Translations under genes and position numbers: made by a program
Origin: Staphylococcus simulans
Lineage (GTDB): Bacteria; Bacillota; Bacilli; Staphylococcales; Staphylococcaceae
NCBI RefSeq assembly: GCF_002902285.1
Contig: NZ_PPRU01000018.1
Coordinates: 1-64,000, forward strand
DNA: 64,000 nucleotides
Direction: 5' to 3'
In this document: positions 8,899 through 18,213 of the stretch, piece by piece
Layout of the letters: each line of letters begins with the position of its first letter
How positions within the stretch are numbered: position 1 is the stretch's first letter
The notes under the pieces: model-generated
Databases searched by the model: none
The model's input: the letters and a program-made list of their open reading frames with translations, nothing else
Told to the model about the DNA's origin: nothing

Positions 8899-9687
8899 CT
8901 AGAAATGCATATAGACAGGGAATAAGTCCCATTGTGAATATACAAAAATGTGATCTGGTTGAATATTTAAGGTGTGGCTTAAGGTGTTGATAAGCATTTC
9001 TTTTGGCTGTTTACTATATAAATTATAATAATACTTTCCATTTTTCTCAGTCACAAAACGCCAAGCTCCTAAATGTTGCAGGGGTTGAACATCAGGCTTT
9101 CCATCCATTGATTGTATAGATACTGAATAGCTGAGATAAATTTCATCTACTTGAGTCGGACAAGTTGTTTTAATACGATAGTTGATGATAAATGTGAGTA
9201 TGAATAATCCTAATAAAATAAGCAACATAAACTTTAACGGTACAGCAGCTATAGAATTTTTATAGCTTTGTTGAATCAAATACATCCATAAACCAAGGCA
9301 TATAAACATGATGGCCATGGTGATGCCTAAGAATATATTTTGAAGATGTTTTAAATAAAGATTCTCTGTCATTCGAGTATCCGTACTGTTATAAATCGGG
9401 TTGTCTTTATCTTTTAAATACGTATAGACAATGGCGTATCGAGATAAGTCGAGCTTTTTAGTAGTAATCGCAAAGAATGGAGAAGTGTCTTTAATGTTAT
9501 GTTCATTTTTAAGATGCTTAGTTTCTATAAAGTGCGTTTGAAGCTGAGTGTCTTTAACTTTCGGATTGTGCTTAAATGTATAAACACCATTAATGACACC
9601 TGTTAAATAATAACCTTCTGCTTTTTTCTGTTCTAGAAATTTCTTCTCAGAAAGCGAACCTTTAAAAACAAGTTTGAACTTTTTCAT
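8899..9687 (-). CDS. DUF2812-like membrane protein
   Basis: 262 aa, ATG 9687 after AAGGAT. The N-terminal 60 residues match the DUF2812 pattern: a charged helix EKKFLEQKKAEGYYLTG followed by GVYTFKHNP. Two transmembrane segments follow (about residues 115-137 and 150-167), then a second soluble domain of about 95 residues. DUF2812 genes often sit beside PadR-type regulators, but none is present here. A CcpA-like site (TGCAAGCGCTTTTA, 9754-9767) lies about 70 bp upstream of the start. Function unknown. Confidence 0.65.
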   Translation of the reverse strand: MKKFKLVFKGSLSEKKFLEQKKAEGYYLTGVINGVYTFKHNPKVKDTQLQTHFIETKHLKNEHNIKDTSPFFAITTKKLDLSRYAIVYTYLKDKDNPIYNSTDTRMTENLYLKHLQNIFLGITMAIMFICLGLWMYLIQQSYKNSIAAVPLKFMLLILLGLFILTFIINYRIKTTCPTQVDEIYLSYSVSIQSMDGKPDVQPLQHLGAWRFVTEKNGKYYYNLYSKQPKEMLINTLSHTLNIQPDHIFVYSQWDLFPVYMHF

Positions 9688-9753
9688 GATGTTATCCTTC
9701 TTCCTGATGTTATGTATACCTTTATTTACATTTTAAATTTTCAGATAATTCAA

Positions 9754-9767
9754 TGCAAGCGCTTTTA
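9754..9767. promoter_or_regulatory. Possible CcpA cre site
   Basis: TGCAAGCGCTTTTA fits the catabolite-responsive element core (AAGCGCTT) with mismatches at the edges. It lies upstream of the DUF2812-like gene on the minus strand. No promoter is clear, so this is a weak call. Confidence 0.35.
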
Positions 9768-9838
9768 TATTATTTTTATGTAGAACAAGTTTGTTTTGAT
9801 ACTTAAATTAATTATTTTGAAGTGGGAGAGACGTAGAA

Positions 9839-9886
9839 ACAACCCCTTATAAAGCACATTTCACAATAGCTTTTATAAGGGGTTGT
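9839..9886 (-). terminator. Terminator of the ThrE-type operon
   Basis: Perfect 15-bp stem (9839-9853 with 9872-9886), 7 nt after the stop codon at 9893. Confidence 0.85.
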
Positions 9887-9892
9887 GATAGA

Positions 9893-10354
9893 TTAGTGTT
9901 TTGTTTTAGGCGTTAGCTTGCTTTTGCTGGTAATGACTAAGCGTGCAATCTGATCAGCAAAGAGTAAACCCATTGCGATAGCTCCAGCGATTAAAGTAAC
10001 CTCCAACATTGTAGGTACAGCCTTGCTGAATTGTAATATAATCAAGCTTTTGGTTGTATCAAAGGCTAATCCTCCAGGTACTAAAGGAATAATACCAGGA
10101 ATCATAAAAATAATGACAGGTTCTTTCTTTAAACGTGCCATAATATGACTGATTAAGCCGAGTGTGAGACTTGAAAAGAAAGAGGCGTAAATAGTATGGA
10201 TATGGAGTCCGGAATATAAAATAATATAGACCGTCCAACCACATGCACCTACAAAACCTGCATAAAAGTACATGCGTTTCGGCGCATCGAATATAATACA
10301 GAAGAACAGTGACGCAATATAACTAAAGAAAAAATGTGAAATCCAAAATAGCAT
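9893..10354 (-). CDS. Threonine/serine exporter family, ThrE_2-type small subunit
   Basis: 153 aa with five predicted membrane helices. It corresponds to the C-terminal half of Corynebacterium ThrE (DUF3815/YjjB-like): small hydrophobic repeats with PGIIPLVPGGLAFD near residue 93, the hallmark Gly/Pro signature. ATG 10354 follows GGAGGGTGATGAC. It starts 15 nt after its partner gene. The two proteins together should form one exporter; the substrate is threonine/serine in Corynebacterium and unproven here. Confidence 0.85.
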   Translation of the reverse strand: MLFWISHFFFSYIASLFFCIIFDAPKRMYFYAGFVGACGWTVYIILYSGLHIHTIYASFFSSLTLGLISHIMARLKKEPVIIFMIPGIIPLVPGGLAFDTTKSLIILQFSKAVPTMLEVTLIAGAIAMGLLFADQIARLVITSKSKLTPKTKH

Positions 10355-10369
10355 CTTGTCATCACCCTC

Positions 10370-11164
10370 CTAAAATATTAATAGCATTGTGCCGACACCG
10401 GCGCCTATGCCGAATGAAGTCACTAATGCTTCTAAAGATTTGGTTGTAAACATCATCATATGACCGCCGAATAAATCTTGAATTGCATTCGTAATCAATA
10501 CTCCAGGTACAATCGGCATGACGGCCGCGATGATAATCGCAGAAAGCGATCCGTCTGGTACTAAGTTATGACCGAGTATCGCAATGCCTCCAATGACAAC
10601 AGAGCCTAAAAATTCTGGGATAAATAAAGTTTTTAAGTTCGCACGATATAACATTTCGACTAACAAATAACCCAAGCTTCCAGCAAAAATAGTAGCAACA
10701 ATATCTACAAAATTACCAGTCTGTAAATATAAGAAGCTGATTGAAATAATTGCGGCTGCGATGCCTTTATAAATTAAATCATGGGTTTGTTTGGCATCAT
10801 AAATCCTTTTTAAAGTCTCATAGGCTTCTTCTAGGTCAATTTTTCCTGCCGAAAGCTTACGAGAAACAGAGTTTGTCTGTGAAATTTTGATTAGATTGGT
10901 ATCACGTGACTCAATACGATACATGCGTGGTGTCGTTTGATTATCTAATAAAAAATTGATAACTGTATTTGTGACGAAGCTGTTGCTTTCGTAAAAACCA
11001 AGTGTTTCGGCAATACGTGTCATTGTTCCCTCTACACGTGTGCCTTCAGCGCCGGACTCTAATAAAATACGTCCTGCTAACATGATAGTATCTTTCGCAA
11101 GGCGTTCTTTCGGGGTATCTTCTATATAACTTATTCTATTATCTAGTTCCATAACATCACTCAT
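10370..11164 (-). CDS. Threonine/serine exporter family, ThrE-type large subunit
   Basis: 264 aa. The cytoplasmic N-terminal part (MLAGRILLESGAEGTRVE, FVTNTVI) matches DUF1212/ThrE; five hydrophobic helices follow, with a second PIVPGVLITNAIQDL motif. The start chosen is ATG 11164 after AAAGGA; spacing is short, so ATG 11152 (MELDN) is the alternative, and a TTG at 11209 lacks a ribosome site. It is first gene of a two-gene operon with the small subunit and probably moves amino acids or small metabolites across the membrane. Confidence 0.82.
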   Translation of the reverse strand: MSDVMELDNRISYIEDTPKERLAKDTIMLAGRILLESGAEGTRVEGTMTRIAETLGFYESNSFVTNTVINFLLDNQTTPRMYRIESRDTNLIKISQTNSVSRKLSAGKIDLEEAYETLKRIYDAKQTHDLIYKGIAAAIISISFLYLQTGNFVDIVATIFAGSLGYLLVEMLYRANLKTLFIPEFLGSVVIGGIAILGHNLVPDGSLSAIIIAAVMPIVPGVLITNAIQDLFGGHMMMFTTKSLEALVTSFGIGAGVGTMLLIF

Positions 11165-11448
11165 TTTCCTTTGTTGTATATGTAATATTAAACTTTTTAG
11201 AAAATTCAATTAGTATACCTATTATGTCGGAAAATACATAGAGAAACAACCTAAGATTTCGTTTCGATTATGTAAACTTTTTTCAAGAACAGTGACATAG
11301 GAGAGTGGAAAGAGGTTAAAATGATATATACAAACAATAAATGATAAATGTAAAATATTATGTGTATAATTTCTAATTAGGTATCATAATATGCTTGCAT
11401 ACTATATCTAATGTTTCAAATATTTCAAAACGGTTAAAGTTATAATGG

Positions 11449-11890
11449 TTAGCTGTTAAAGCATGTTAACTGAGTAGCGACAGTAGCTGCTTATCAGTTA
11501 ACCAGCTAAACAAGTATTGGCAGAGTTCTCCAAGGACACTACACGAGGGATGAGCGGCACTGTATTTCAAGCCATACATGTGTACGCTTAGACGGCAGAA
11601 GCTACCGACATTAAGAGTGGATGATGCCGAGAAGAACGTGCCGCTAACGTACAGGCTGTGTCGACAGCGTACATGTGGTACATAGGTGTCGTTCAATTCT
11701 TAATGCTGGTCTAGTCTTCTGCTTTAATTAATGAATAACACCATTACTATAGATTACTTGAAGAGAACTTACAGCGAGAGGGGCGTTGTAGAGTTCTCTT
11801 CCATCTTAATAACGTACGTTATCTTGTAGCCCTTGGAGGAGTTTATACATAGAAGTGCACCTGTTCTTTGATTTTAGAGCAGGTGCTATT
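11449..11890 (+). ncRNA. Candidate structured non-coding RNA of about 440 nt
   Basis: This stretch has no protein gene but is richer in GC than the AT-rich DNA before it and full of helices: 11449-11455 with 11503-11509; 11465-11473 with 11494-11502; 11553-11560 with 11638-11645; 11593-11597 with 11625-11629; 11649-11659 with 11664-11672; 11760-11776 with 11784-11801 (17 bp, one bulge); and a long-range 10-bp helix 11526-11535 with 11831-11840. A TATAAT (11441-11446) lies just before it and a terminator-like hairpin ends it. I remember S. aureus sRNA RsaA lying in a similar place upstream of hemQ, but RsaA is much shorter and I cannot confirm identity. The strand is inferred from the TATAAT. 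Confidence 0.6.
11857..11886 (+). terminator. Terminator-like hairpin closing the structured RNA
   Basis: 11-bp stem (11857-11867 with 11876-11886, one G-U) followed by TATTTATAT. The U tract is imperfect. Confidence 0.5.
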
Positions 11891-11905
11891 TATATATGAA
11901 AGAAA

Positions 11906-11927
11906 GGACTGATATCGATGTCAGTCC
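11906..11927 (-). terminator. Terminator of hemQ
   Basis: GGACTGA pairs with TCAGTCC; read on the minus strand it is followed by TTTCTTTC. Confidence 0.75.
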
Positions 11928-11961
11928 CTTAGTTTCGTTATATTATTTTGTGTAGCGTTAT

Positions 11962-12711
11962 TTAAATACTGAAGAATTTTTCTAGACTGTCTTCAGGTAA
12001 TCTATGGCCGATAAAGAAGCTACCGAATTCTCCATAACGTGCTGTTGTTTCATCGAAACGCATTTCATAAACGATTTTTTTGAATTGCAGTACATCATCA
12101 GAGAATAGTGTAACGCCCCATTCGTAATCATCAAAGCCGACTGATCCTGTGATGAATTGTTTGATTTTACCTGCATATTTACGTCCGATCATACCGTGGT
12201 CATACATCAATTTTTGACGTTCTTCCATTGAAAGCATGTACCAGTTATATGTTTCGTTACGACGTTTATTCATTGGGTAGAAGCAAATATATTCTTTTTC
12301 TGGTAATTCAGGGTAAAGACGTGCTTTTACATGAGGGTTCTCATATGGGTCTTCGTCTGATTTTCCAGCAAGATAGTTACTTAATTCAATGACAGAAACA
12401 TATGAGTATGTCGGGATTAAGTAATCTGCGATACGTAATTTGTTCAATGCTAGTTCTATTGCATTCAATTCTTGCATTTCAGGACGTAATACCCAAAGTA
12501 AAATGTCAGCTTTTTGACCTGTTACGTTATAAAGTACATGGTCACCGTTATGATGCTCACGTACTGAACCTAATTTTTCTAAGAAATCTTGGAATTCTTT
12601 GACAATTTCTTGACGGTCTTCATTAGGTACAAGACGTAATGTCGGCCAATCGATTGCATATAATAAATGGAGGCTGTACCAACCATCTAATGTTTCTGCT
12701 GCTTGACTCAT
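11962..12711 (-). CDS. hemQ: Coproheme decarboxylase (chlorite dismutase-like)
   Basis: 249 aa, nearly the same as S. aureus HemQ at both ends ([15 protein letters not shown]). It performs the last step of the Gram-positive haem pathway, using peroxide to remove two propionate carboxyls from iron-coproporphyrin III in the cytoplasm. Visible motifs are [17 protein letters not shown], with the catalytic Tyr near 145, and [16 protein letters not shown], with the proximal haem His near 173, then [18 protein letters not shown] follows AAAGGAG. It is divergent from pta and has its own terminator. Confidence 0.96.
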   Translation of the reverse strand: MSQAAETLDGWYSLHLLYAIDWPTLRLVPNEDRQEIVKEFQDFLEKLGSVREHHNGDHVLYNVTGQKADILLWVLRPEMQELNAIELALNKLRIADYLIPTYSYVSVIELSNYLAGKSDEDPYENPHVKARLYPELPEKEYICFYPMNKRRNETYNWYMLSMEERQKLMYDHGMIGRKYAGKIKQFITGSVGFDDYEWGVTLFSDDVLQFKKIVYEMRFDETTARYGEFGSFFIGHRLPEDSLEKFFSI

Positions 12712-12879
12712 TAATATCGCTCCTTTTGTAATATCTTTTAATTCAATTCAAATTTTATCATAAAGACAGAGACAAAGCATACAAATCGATTAAAGGTCGG
12801 AACGTGGAAATTACTTCGCAAATGGCGTATAATTATGGATGAAAAAATATTAAAAAGCGAGATTTTCAAGGAGGATATT

Positions 12880-13869
12880 ATGCCTAGTTTATTAGATGTA
12901 TTGAAAGACAAACTTTCAGGAAAGAATGTACGTATTGTATTACCTGAAGGTGAAGACGAACGTGTATTGACTGCAGCAACAAAATTACAAGCTTCAGATT
13001 TCGTAACACCTGTTGTATTAGGTGACCAAGACAAAATTGAAGCATTAGCGAAAGACAAAGGTTTAGATATTTCAGGTATTGAAATCATCACACCTTCAAC
13101 AAGCGACTTGAAACCAGAATTAGTAGACGCATTTGTAGAACGTCGTAAAGGTAAAGCGACAAAAGAACAAGCTGAAGATATGCTTAACAATGTAAACTAC
13201 TTCGGTACAATGCTTGTTTATGCAGGTAAAGCTGAAGGACTAGTCAGCGGTGCTGCACACTCAACAGGCGATACAGTTCGTCCAGCACTACAAATCATCA
13301 AAACTAAACCAGGTGTTGCGAAAACATCAGGTGTGTTCTTCATGATTAAAGGCGAAGAACAATATGTTTTCGGTGATTGTGCAATCAACCCTACATTAGA
13401 AGCAACAGACTTAGCTGAAATTGCGGTAGAAAGTGCAAAAACAGCGAAAAGCTTCGGCATGGATCCTAAAGTAGCATTATTAAGCTTCTCAACAAAAGGT
13501 TCAGCAAAATCAGACGATGTTGAAAAAGTAGCGGAAGCAACAAAAGCTGCACAAGAAAAAGCTGAATCAGAAGGCTTAAAAGATGTTGTTATCGATGGTG
13601 AATTCCAATTCGACGCAGCAATCGTTCCAGAAGTGGCGGCTAAAAAAGCACCAGATGCACAAATTAAAGGTGACGCAAATGTATTCGTATTCCCAAGCTT
13701 AGAAGCAGGTAACATCGGTTACAAAATTGCGCAACGTTTAGGCGGATATGAAGCAATCGGACCTGTTTTACAAGGTTTAAATTCTCCAGTAAACGACTTA
13801 AGCCGTGGTTGCTCAACTGAAGATGTATACAACTTATCAATCATCACTGCAGCGCAAACATTACAATAA
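12880..13869 (+). CDS. pta: Phosphate acetyltransferase
   Basis: 329 aa. It converts acetyl-CoA and phosphate to acetyl phosphate, the first half of overflow acetate production. ATG 12880 follows AAGGAGG; an in-frame ATG at 12835 lies upstream of this site. Motifs include IVLPEGEDERVLTAA at the start, SGAAHSTGDTVRPALQ near residue 128 and the C-terminal LQGLNSPVNDLSRGCS signature. A TATAAT lies near 12829. The stop overlaps the lipL start (TAATG), so the two are translationally coupled. Confidence 0.96.
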   Translation: MPSLLDVLKDKLSGKNVRIVLPEGEDERVLTAATKLQASDFVTPVVLGDQDKIEALAKDKGLDISGIEIITPSTSDLKPELVDAFVERRKGKATKEQAEDMLNNVNYFGTMLVYAGKAEGLVSGAAHSTGDTVRPALQIIKTKPGVAKTSGVFFMIKGEEQYVFGDCAINPTLEATDLAEIAVESAKTAKSFGMDPKVALLSFSTKGSAKSDDVEKVAEATKAAQEKAESEGLKDVVIDGEFQFDAAIVPEVAAKKAPDAQIKGDANVFVFPSLEAGNIGYKIAQRLGGYEAIGPVLQGLNSPVNDLSRGCSTEDVYNLSIITAAQTLQ

Positions 13870-14708
13870 TGGATTTAGCTGAACGTTATTTTGACGGTAA
13901 AGATTGGCGCTATGTAGACCATTCAACAGGGTTTGCGCCTATGCAATCTTTTGCGTTTGATGACACATTTTCAGAAAGTGTGGGCAAGGATTTATCTTGC
14001 AGTGTAGTCCGCACTTGGATTCATCAACATACCGTTATTTTAGGTACACATGATGCACGTCTGCCACATCTGAAAGAAGGCATTCGTTATTTAGTCGATG
14101 AACGCGGCTATAATGTGATTGTCCGTAATTCTGGTGGATTAGGTGTTGTATTAGATCAAGGTATTTTAAACTTTTCGTTGATTTTTAAAGGAAAGACAGA
14201 AATTTCCATTGATGAAGCATTTAATTTAATGTATTTAGTTGTAAATAAAATGTTCGAAGATGAACATGTAACGATTGAAACGAAAGAAATTGAACGCTCC
14301 TATTGCCCGGGAAAATTTGATTTAAGTATCAATGATAAGAAATTCGCGGGTATTTCACAACGCAGAGTCAGAGGCGGCATTGCCGTTCAAGTGTACTTAT
14401 GTGTGGAAGGTTCAGGTGAAGAACGTGCTGAAATGATGAAGGCTTTCTATGACAAAGCTCTACAAGGCGAAGAAACAAAATTTAAATATCCAGATATCGA
14501 TCCATCTTGTATGGCTTCGCTTGAAACGTTGTTCGGACATGAACTGACAGTTCAAGATGTGATGTTTAAACTACTCTATGCCATCAAAGATTTAGGTGGA
14601 ACATTGAATATGGAGCCTATCAGTGAAGAAGAGTGGGAACGCTTTGAGAAATATTTCGAACGTATGATTGCACGTAATGCTAAAATCAACGCTAAAATGG
14701 ACGATTAA
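13869..14708 (+). CDS. lipL: Octanoyl-[GcvH]:protein N-octanoyltransferase
   Basis: 279 aa. LipL moves an octanoyl or lipoyl group from the glycine-cleavage H protein to the E2 subunits of 2-oxoacid dehydrogenases. The biotin/lipoate ligase fold shows RNSGGLGVVLDQG near residue 87, the catalytic Cys in SYCPGKFDLS near 146, and KFAGISQRR with the conserved Lys near 158. The start overlaps the pta stop by one base; no separate ribosome site is needed. A terminator follows. Confidence 0.93.
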   Translation: MDLAERYFDGKDWRYVDHSTGFAPMQSFAFDDTFSESVGKDLSCSVVRTWIHQHTVILGTHDARLPHLKEGIRYLVDERGYNVIVRNSGGLGVVLDQGILNFSLIFKGKTEISIDEAFNLMYLVVNKMFEDEHVTIETKEIERSYCPGKFDLSINDKKFAGISQRRVRGGIAVQVYLCVEGSGEERAEMMKAFYDKALQGEETKFKYPDIDPSCMASLETLFGHELTVQDVMFKLLYAIKDLGGTLNMEPISEEEWERFEKYFERMIARNAKINAKMDD

Positions 14709-14712
14709 GCAC

Positions 14713-14752
14713 AAAGGGATGTAAATAGCTGAGAAGCTAGGTGCATCCCTTT
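14713..14752 (+). terminator. Terminator of pta-lipL
   Basis: AAAGGGATG pairs with CATCCCTTT and encloses a small TAGCT/AGCTA hairpin; T-rich end. Confidence 0.8.
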
Positions 14753-15168
14753 TATATTGTGCGCCTTGAAAAATATTCTTGTAATTTACCCATGAAAGTG
14801 AAAATTATGACCGATATATGAACAAATCGTTTAAATCATCATCAATTTTCGGTAAAATGGGGAAGTAGTTTAATATCAGGTATTAATTTTACAACCTAGG
14901 TATGATAAAACAATGCAAAAAATAGGGTATAATAAAACGGTGTTTGAATAAATATATCAAAAGAGAACAAGCTAATTGATAAAAATTAGAATGTCGGAAA
15001 TAAATTATGGATATATCAATGACAAAAAGACGCAGACAGCATCTTTTAATCCTGTCATTTTCTATCAACCCAGATAAAGAGAGTGACTGGATGTTTTAAC
15101 ATGCAGAGAAACAGGGTGGAATATAGATATACCATGACAAACTAGGAAAGTGCTAAAGGTGATGCGAT
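14753..15168 (+). promoter_or_regulatory. Promoter and long leader of the mevalonate operon
   Basis: No gene in 416 bp. GGGTATAATA near 14935 is the best -10, which would give a leader of roughly 220 nt before mvaK1. The leader holds one hairpin (AATGACA near 15019 with TGTCATT near 15055, inner arms AAAAGA/TCTTTT). No known riboswitch was recognised. Confidence 0.4.
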
Positions 15169-16092
15169 ATGACACGAACAGGCTACGGAGAATCTAATGG
15201 GAAAATAATATTAGTAGGGGAACATGCGGTAACATTTGGTCAACCTGCAATTGCGATGCCATTTTCTTCTGGAAAAGTGACAGTAACAATTGAAGAAATG
15301 CCAGAATTGGCAGTGTCAACGATGATCAGTGATGTATTCGAAGGTGAAATTGCAGATGCCCCTGAACATTTACATGCTTTAATCAGCAGATTCGAAGAAG
15401 AAAATCATATTGAATCACCTGTAATGATAAAAATTGATGCACAATTACCGCCTTCAAGAGGGTTAGGTTCTAGTGCTGCAGTAGCGGTTGCTTTTACGAG
15501 AGCAGCATTTGATTTTATGGATCAGCCACTATCTGATGAAACATTAATTGAACATGTAAACTGGGCGGAAATGATCGCACATGGTAAACCAAGCGGCATT
15601 GATGCACAAACGATTGTTTCTAATAAACCGACTTGGTTCCAAGAAGGTGTCTTTACGCCTTTAAAAACTTTGAATGTGGCAGGTTATATGGTCGTTTTAG
15701 ATACAGGCATAAAAGGGAATACCAAAGAAGCTGTCAGTGACGTGCATGAATTAGTGAAAAACAATCAAGAAAACATGGCGTTTATAGAACGCATTGGACG
15801 TCTGGTGCATAAAGCAAATCAAGCGATTAATACACATAACTTTGAATCTTTAGCAGAGATTTTTAATGAGTGTCAAACATACTTATCTACATTGACTGTC
15901 AGTCATCCGAAGATTGACCGTTTACTGCAAGTGGCGAAACAAGCAGGTGCAGTAGCTGGAAAATTGACAGGAAGCGGACGTGGCGGCAGTGTGATTACTT
16001 TAGTGAAAGATTATGCGACAGCGAAAAAAGTCGCTCAAGCAGTTAAAGAAGCAGGCGCGCAACATACATGGATTGAGAATTTAGGAGGTTAA
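15169..16092 (+). CDS. mvaK1: Mevalonate kinase
   Basis: 307 aa GHMP kinase that phosphorylates mevalonate on C5 in the route to isopentenyl diphosphate. The ATP loop PPSRGLGSSAAVAVA is near residue 93, the N-terminal substrate motif GKIILVGEHAVTFG near 10, and the C-terminal KLTGSGRGGS near 265. ATG follows AAAGGTGATG. It is the first of three genes that together make isopentenyl diphosphate; the order K1-D-K2 is the staphylococcal one. Confidence 0.96.
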   Translation: MTRTGYGESNGKIILVGEHAVTFGQPAIAMPFSSGKVTVTIEEMPELAVSTMISDVFEGEIADAPEHLHALISRFEEENHIESPVMIKIDAQLPPSRGLGSSAAVAVAFTRAAFDFMDQPLSDETLIEHVNWAEMIAHGKPSGIDAQTIVSNKPTWFQEGVFTPLKTLNVAGYMVVLDTGIKGNTKEAVSDVHELVKNNQENMAFIERIGRLVHKANQAINTHNFESLAEIFNECQTYLSTLTVSHPKIDRLLQVAKQAGAVAGKLTGSGRGGSVITLVKDYATAKKVAQAVKEAGAQHTWIENLGG

Positions 16093-16097
16093 TTCAA

Positions 16098-17093
16098 TTG
16101 GTGAAGACGGGCAAAGCGAGAGCGCATACCAATATTGCGCTGATTAAGTATTGGGGGAAAGCTGACGAAGCATTGATTATTCCGATGAATAACAGCCTAT
16201 CGTTAACTTTAGATAAATTTTATACAGAGACACGCGCAACATTTGATGCGCAATTAGATCGAGACTACTTCTACTTAAATGGTGAAGAAGTGGATGAAAA
16301 AGAAACTCAAAAGATTTCAGCATACTTAGATCTTGTCAGAGAACGTGCAGGAACAGCGTTGCACGCACGTATCGATAGTACAAACTTTGTACCGACAGCA
16401 GCTGGTTTAGCTTCTTCAGCGAGTGCTTTTGCGGCTTTAGCTGCTGCATGTAATGAAGCGTTAGAAATGAACCTTTCTGATAAAGACTTATCACGCTTGG
16501 CACGTCGTGGTTCAGGCTCAGCAAGCCGCAGTATCTTTGGCGGATTCGCGGAATGGGAAAAAGGACATGATGATGAATCCTCTTATGCACACGCGATTGA
16601 TGCAGATCATTGGGAAGATGACTTAGCGATGATTTTTGTAGTCATTAATCAAAAATCTAAAAAGGTTAAAAGTCGTGCAGGGATGTCATTGACTAGAAAT
16701 ACATCACGTTTCTATCAGTATTGGTTAGATCATGTAGAAGCGGATATCGCTGAAGCAAAAGCTGCCATTGCCGATAAAGATTTTGATCGCTTAGGTCGTG
16801 TCTTTGAAGAAAATGGTTTACGTATGCATGCGACAAATTTAGGTGCACAACCGCCATTTACATATTTAGTACCTGAAAGTTATGACGCAATGGCTTTAGT
16901 GCATGAATGTCGTGAAGCAGGTCTGCCCGCATACTTTACTATGGATGCAGGACCTAATGTAAAAGTGTTAGTACAAAAACAACATCAACAATCTGTGATT
17001 GATAAATTAACAACGTATTTTGATTCAGACCAGATCATCGCAAGTGATATCGGTACAGGCGTTGAAATTATAAATGAGGAAGATGAGCTATGA
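16098..17093 (+). CDS. mvaD: Diphosphomevalonate decarboxylase
   Basis: 331 aa. It decarboxylates mevalonate diphosphate to isopentenyl diphosphate. The start is TTG 16098, 9 nt after AGGAGG (a following GTG at 16101 is the alternative); the S. aureus gene, as I recall it, also starts at TTG. Motifs are NIALIKYWGK near residue 13, the phosphate loop PTAAGLASSASAFAALA near 96 and the catalytic Asp in TMDAGPNVK near 283. It lies 5 nt after mvaK1 and overlaps mvaK2 by 4 nt. Confidence 0.95.
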   Translation: MVKTGKARAHTNIALIKYWGKADEALIIPMNNSLSLTLDKFYTETRATFDAQLDRDYFYLNGEEVDEKETQKISAYLDLVRERAGTALHARIDSTNFVPTAAGLASSASAFAALAAACNEALEMNLSDKDLSRLARRGSGSASRSIFGGFAEWEKGHDDESSYAHAIDADHWEDDLAMIFVVINQKSKKVKSRAGMSLTRNTSRFYQYWLDHVEADIAEAKAAIADKDFDRLGRVFEENGLRMHATNLGAQPPFTYLVPESYDAMALVHECREAGLPAYFTMDAGPNVKVLVQKQHQQSVIDKLTTYFDSDQIIASDIGTGVEIINEEDEL

Positions 17094-18166
17094 TCCAAGT
17101 CAAAGCCCCAGGTAAACTTTATATTGCAGGTGAATATGCGGTAACAGAACCCGGATATAAATCCGTGTTAATAGCAGTAAATCGTTTCGTTACTGCCAGC
17201 ATTGAAGCTTCTGGAGACAATGGTGGTTCTATTCATTCTAAAACATTACACCATGAACCGATTACCTTCCAAAGAGAAGGTGATAAGATTTCTGTATCTG
17301 ATGCAGATGCGGCAAAACAACTAGCTTACGTCATTACGGCAGTAGAAGTGTTTGAACAATACGCTAAAAGCTGTGGTAAAACCTTAAGACACTTTAATTT
17401 AGTAATTGATAGTAACTTAGACGATGCTTCAGGCCATAAATATGGCTTAGGCTCAAGTGCTGCAGTATTGGTTTCAGTGGTTAAAGCTTTAAATGAATTT
17501 TATGAGTTAGACTTAGCTAATCTGAATATTTATAAATTAGCGGTCATTGCGAATATGAAACTACAAAGTTTAAGTTCATGCGGTGATATTGCAGTCAGTG
17601 TTTTCACAGGTTGGCTTGCTTATAGTACGTTTGATCATGACTGGGTCATGCAGCAGATTGAAACGTCATCTGTCGCAGAAGTTGTGAAGAAAAACTGGCC
17701 AGGTCTTTATACAGAACCGCTTCAAGCCCCAGAAAACATGGAAGTCTTAATTGGCTGGACCGGCTCACCAGCCTCTTCTCCTTACTTAGTCAGTGAAGTG
17801 AAGCGTCTCAAATCAGATCCTGATTTCTACAGCCGCTTCCTGGAACAATCGCAATCTTGTGTAGAACGTCTCATCTACGCATTCAAAACCAACAACCTAA
17901 AAGGTGTGCAAGCGATGATCAGACGCAACCGTTCAATCATCCAAATGATGGATAAACAAGCGATTGTAGACATCGAAACACCACAATTAAAATTACTATG
18001 CGATATCGCAGAAACCTACGGCGCAGCTGCCAAAACATCAGGTGCAGGCGGCGGAGATTGCGGTATTGCGATTATCGGCGACTCAAAACATCGCCAGTCT
18101 ATTTATGAAAGCTGGAAAGCCTCTCACATTAAGCCTTTACCTTTCCACGTTTATCAAGGACAATAA
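17090..18166 (+). CDS. mvaK2: Phosphomevalonate kinase
   Basis: 358 aa GHMP kinase that makes mevalonate diphosphate. GKLYIAGEYAV is near residue 8, the ATP loop KYGLGSSAAVLVSVVKAL near 118 and KTSGAGGGDCGIAI near 307. The start overlaps the mvaD stop (ATGA). It closes the operon and is followed by a strong terminator. Confidence 0.95.
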   Translation: MIQVKAPGKLYIAGEYAVTEPGYKSVLIAVNRFVTASIEASGDNGGSIHSKTLHHEPITFQREGDKISVSDADAAKQLAYVITAVEVFEQYAKSCGKTLRHFNLVIDSNLDDASGHKYGLGSSAAVLVSVVKALNEFYELDLANLNIYKLAVIANMKLQSLSSCGDIAVSVFTGWLAYSTFDHDWVMQQIETSSVAEVVKKNWPGLYTEPLQAPENMEVLIGWTGSPASSPYLVSEVKRLKSDPDFYSRFLEQSQSCVERLIYAFKTNNLKGVQAMIRRNRSIIQMMDKQAIVDIETPQLKLLCDIAETYGAAAKTSGAGGGDCGIAIIGDSKHRQSIYESWKASHIKPLPFHVYQGQ

Positions 18167-18175
18167 GACATCAGG

Positions 18176-18213
18176 CTGTCTCACCGGTCAACTTTACGGT
18201 GCGGCAGTTTTTT
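18176..18213 (+). terminator. Terminator of the mevalonate operon
   Basis: 11-bp stem with one mismatch (18176-18186 with 18197-18207) followed by TTTTTT. Confidence 0.88.

Noticed and set aside
11466-11696. 76-codon frame on the minus strand inside the structured region
   Set aside because: Cys/Ser-rich composition, no ribosome site and complete overlap with conserved-looking helices; it is a by-product of the RNA-like sequence.
13218-13715. 165-codon frame antisense to pta (similarly 26851-27357 and 59497-60012)
   Set aside because: Shadow frames caused by biased codon use of real genes; no start signals or family resemblance.
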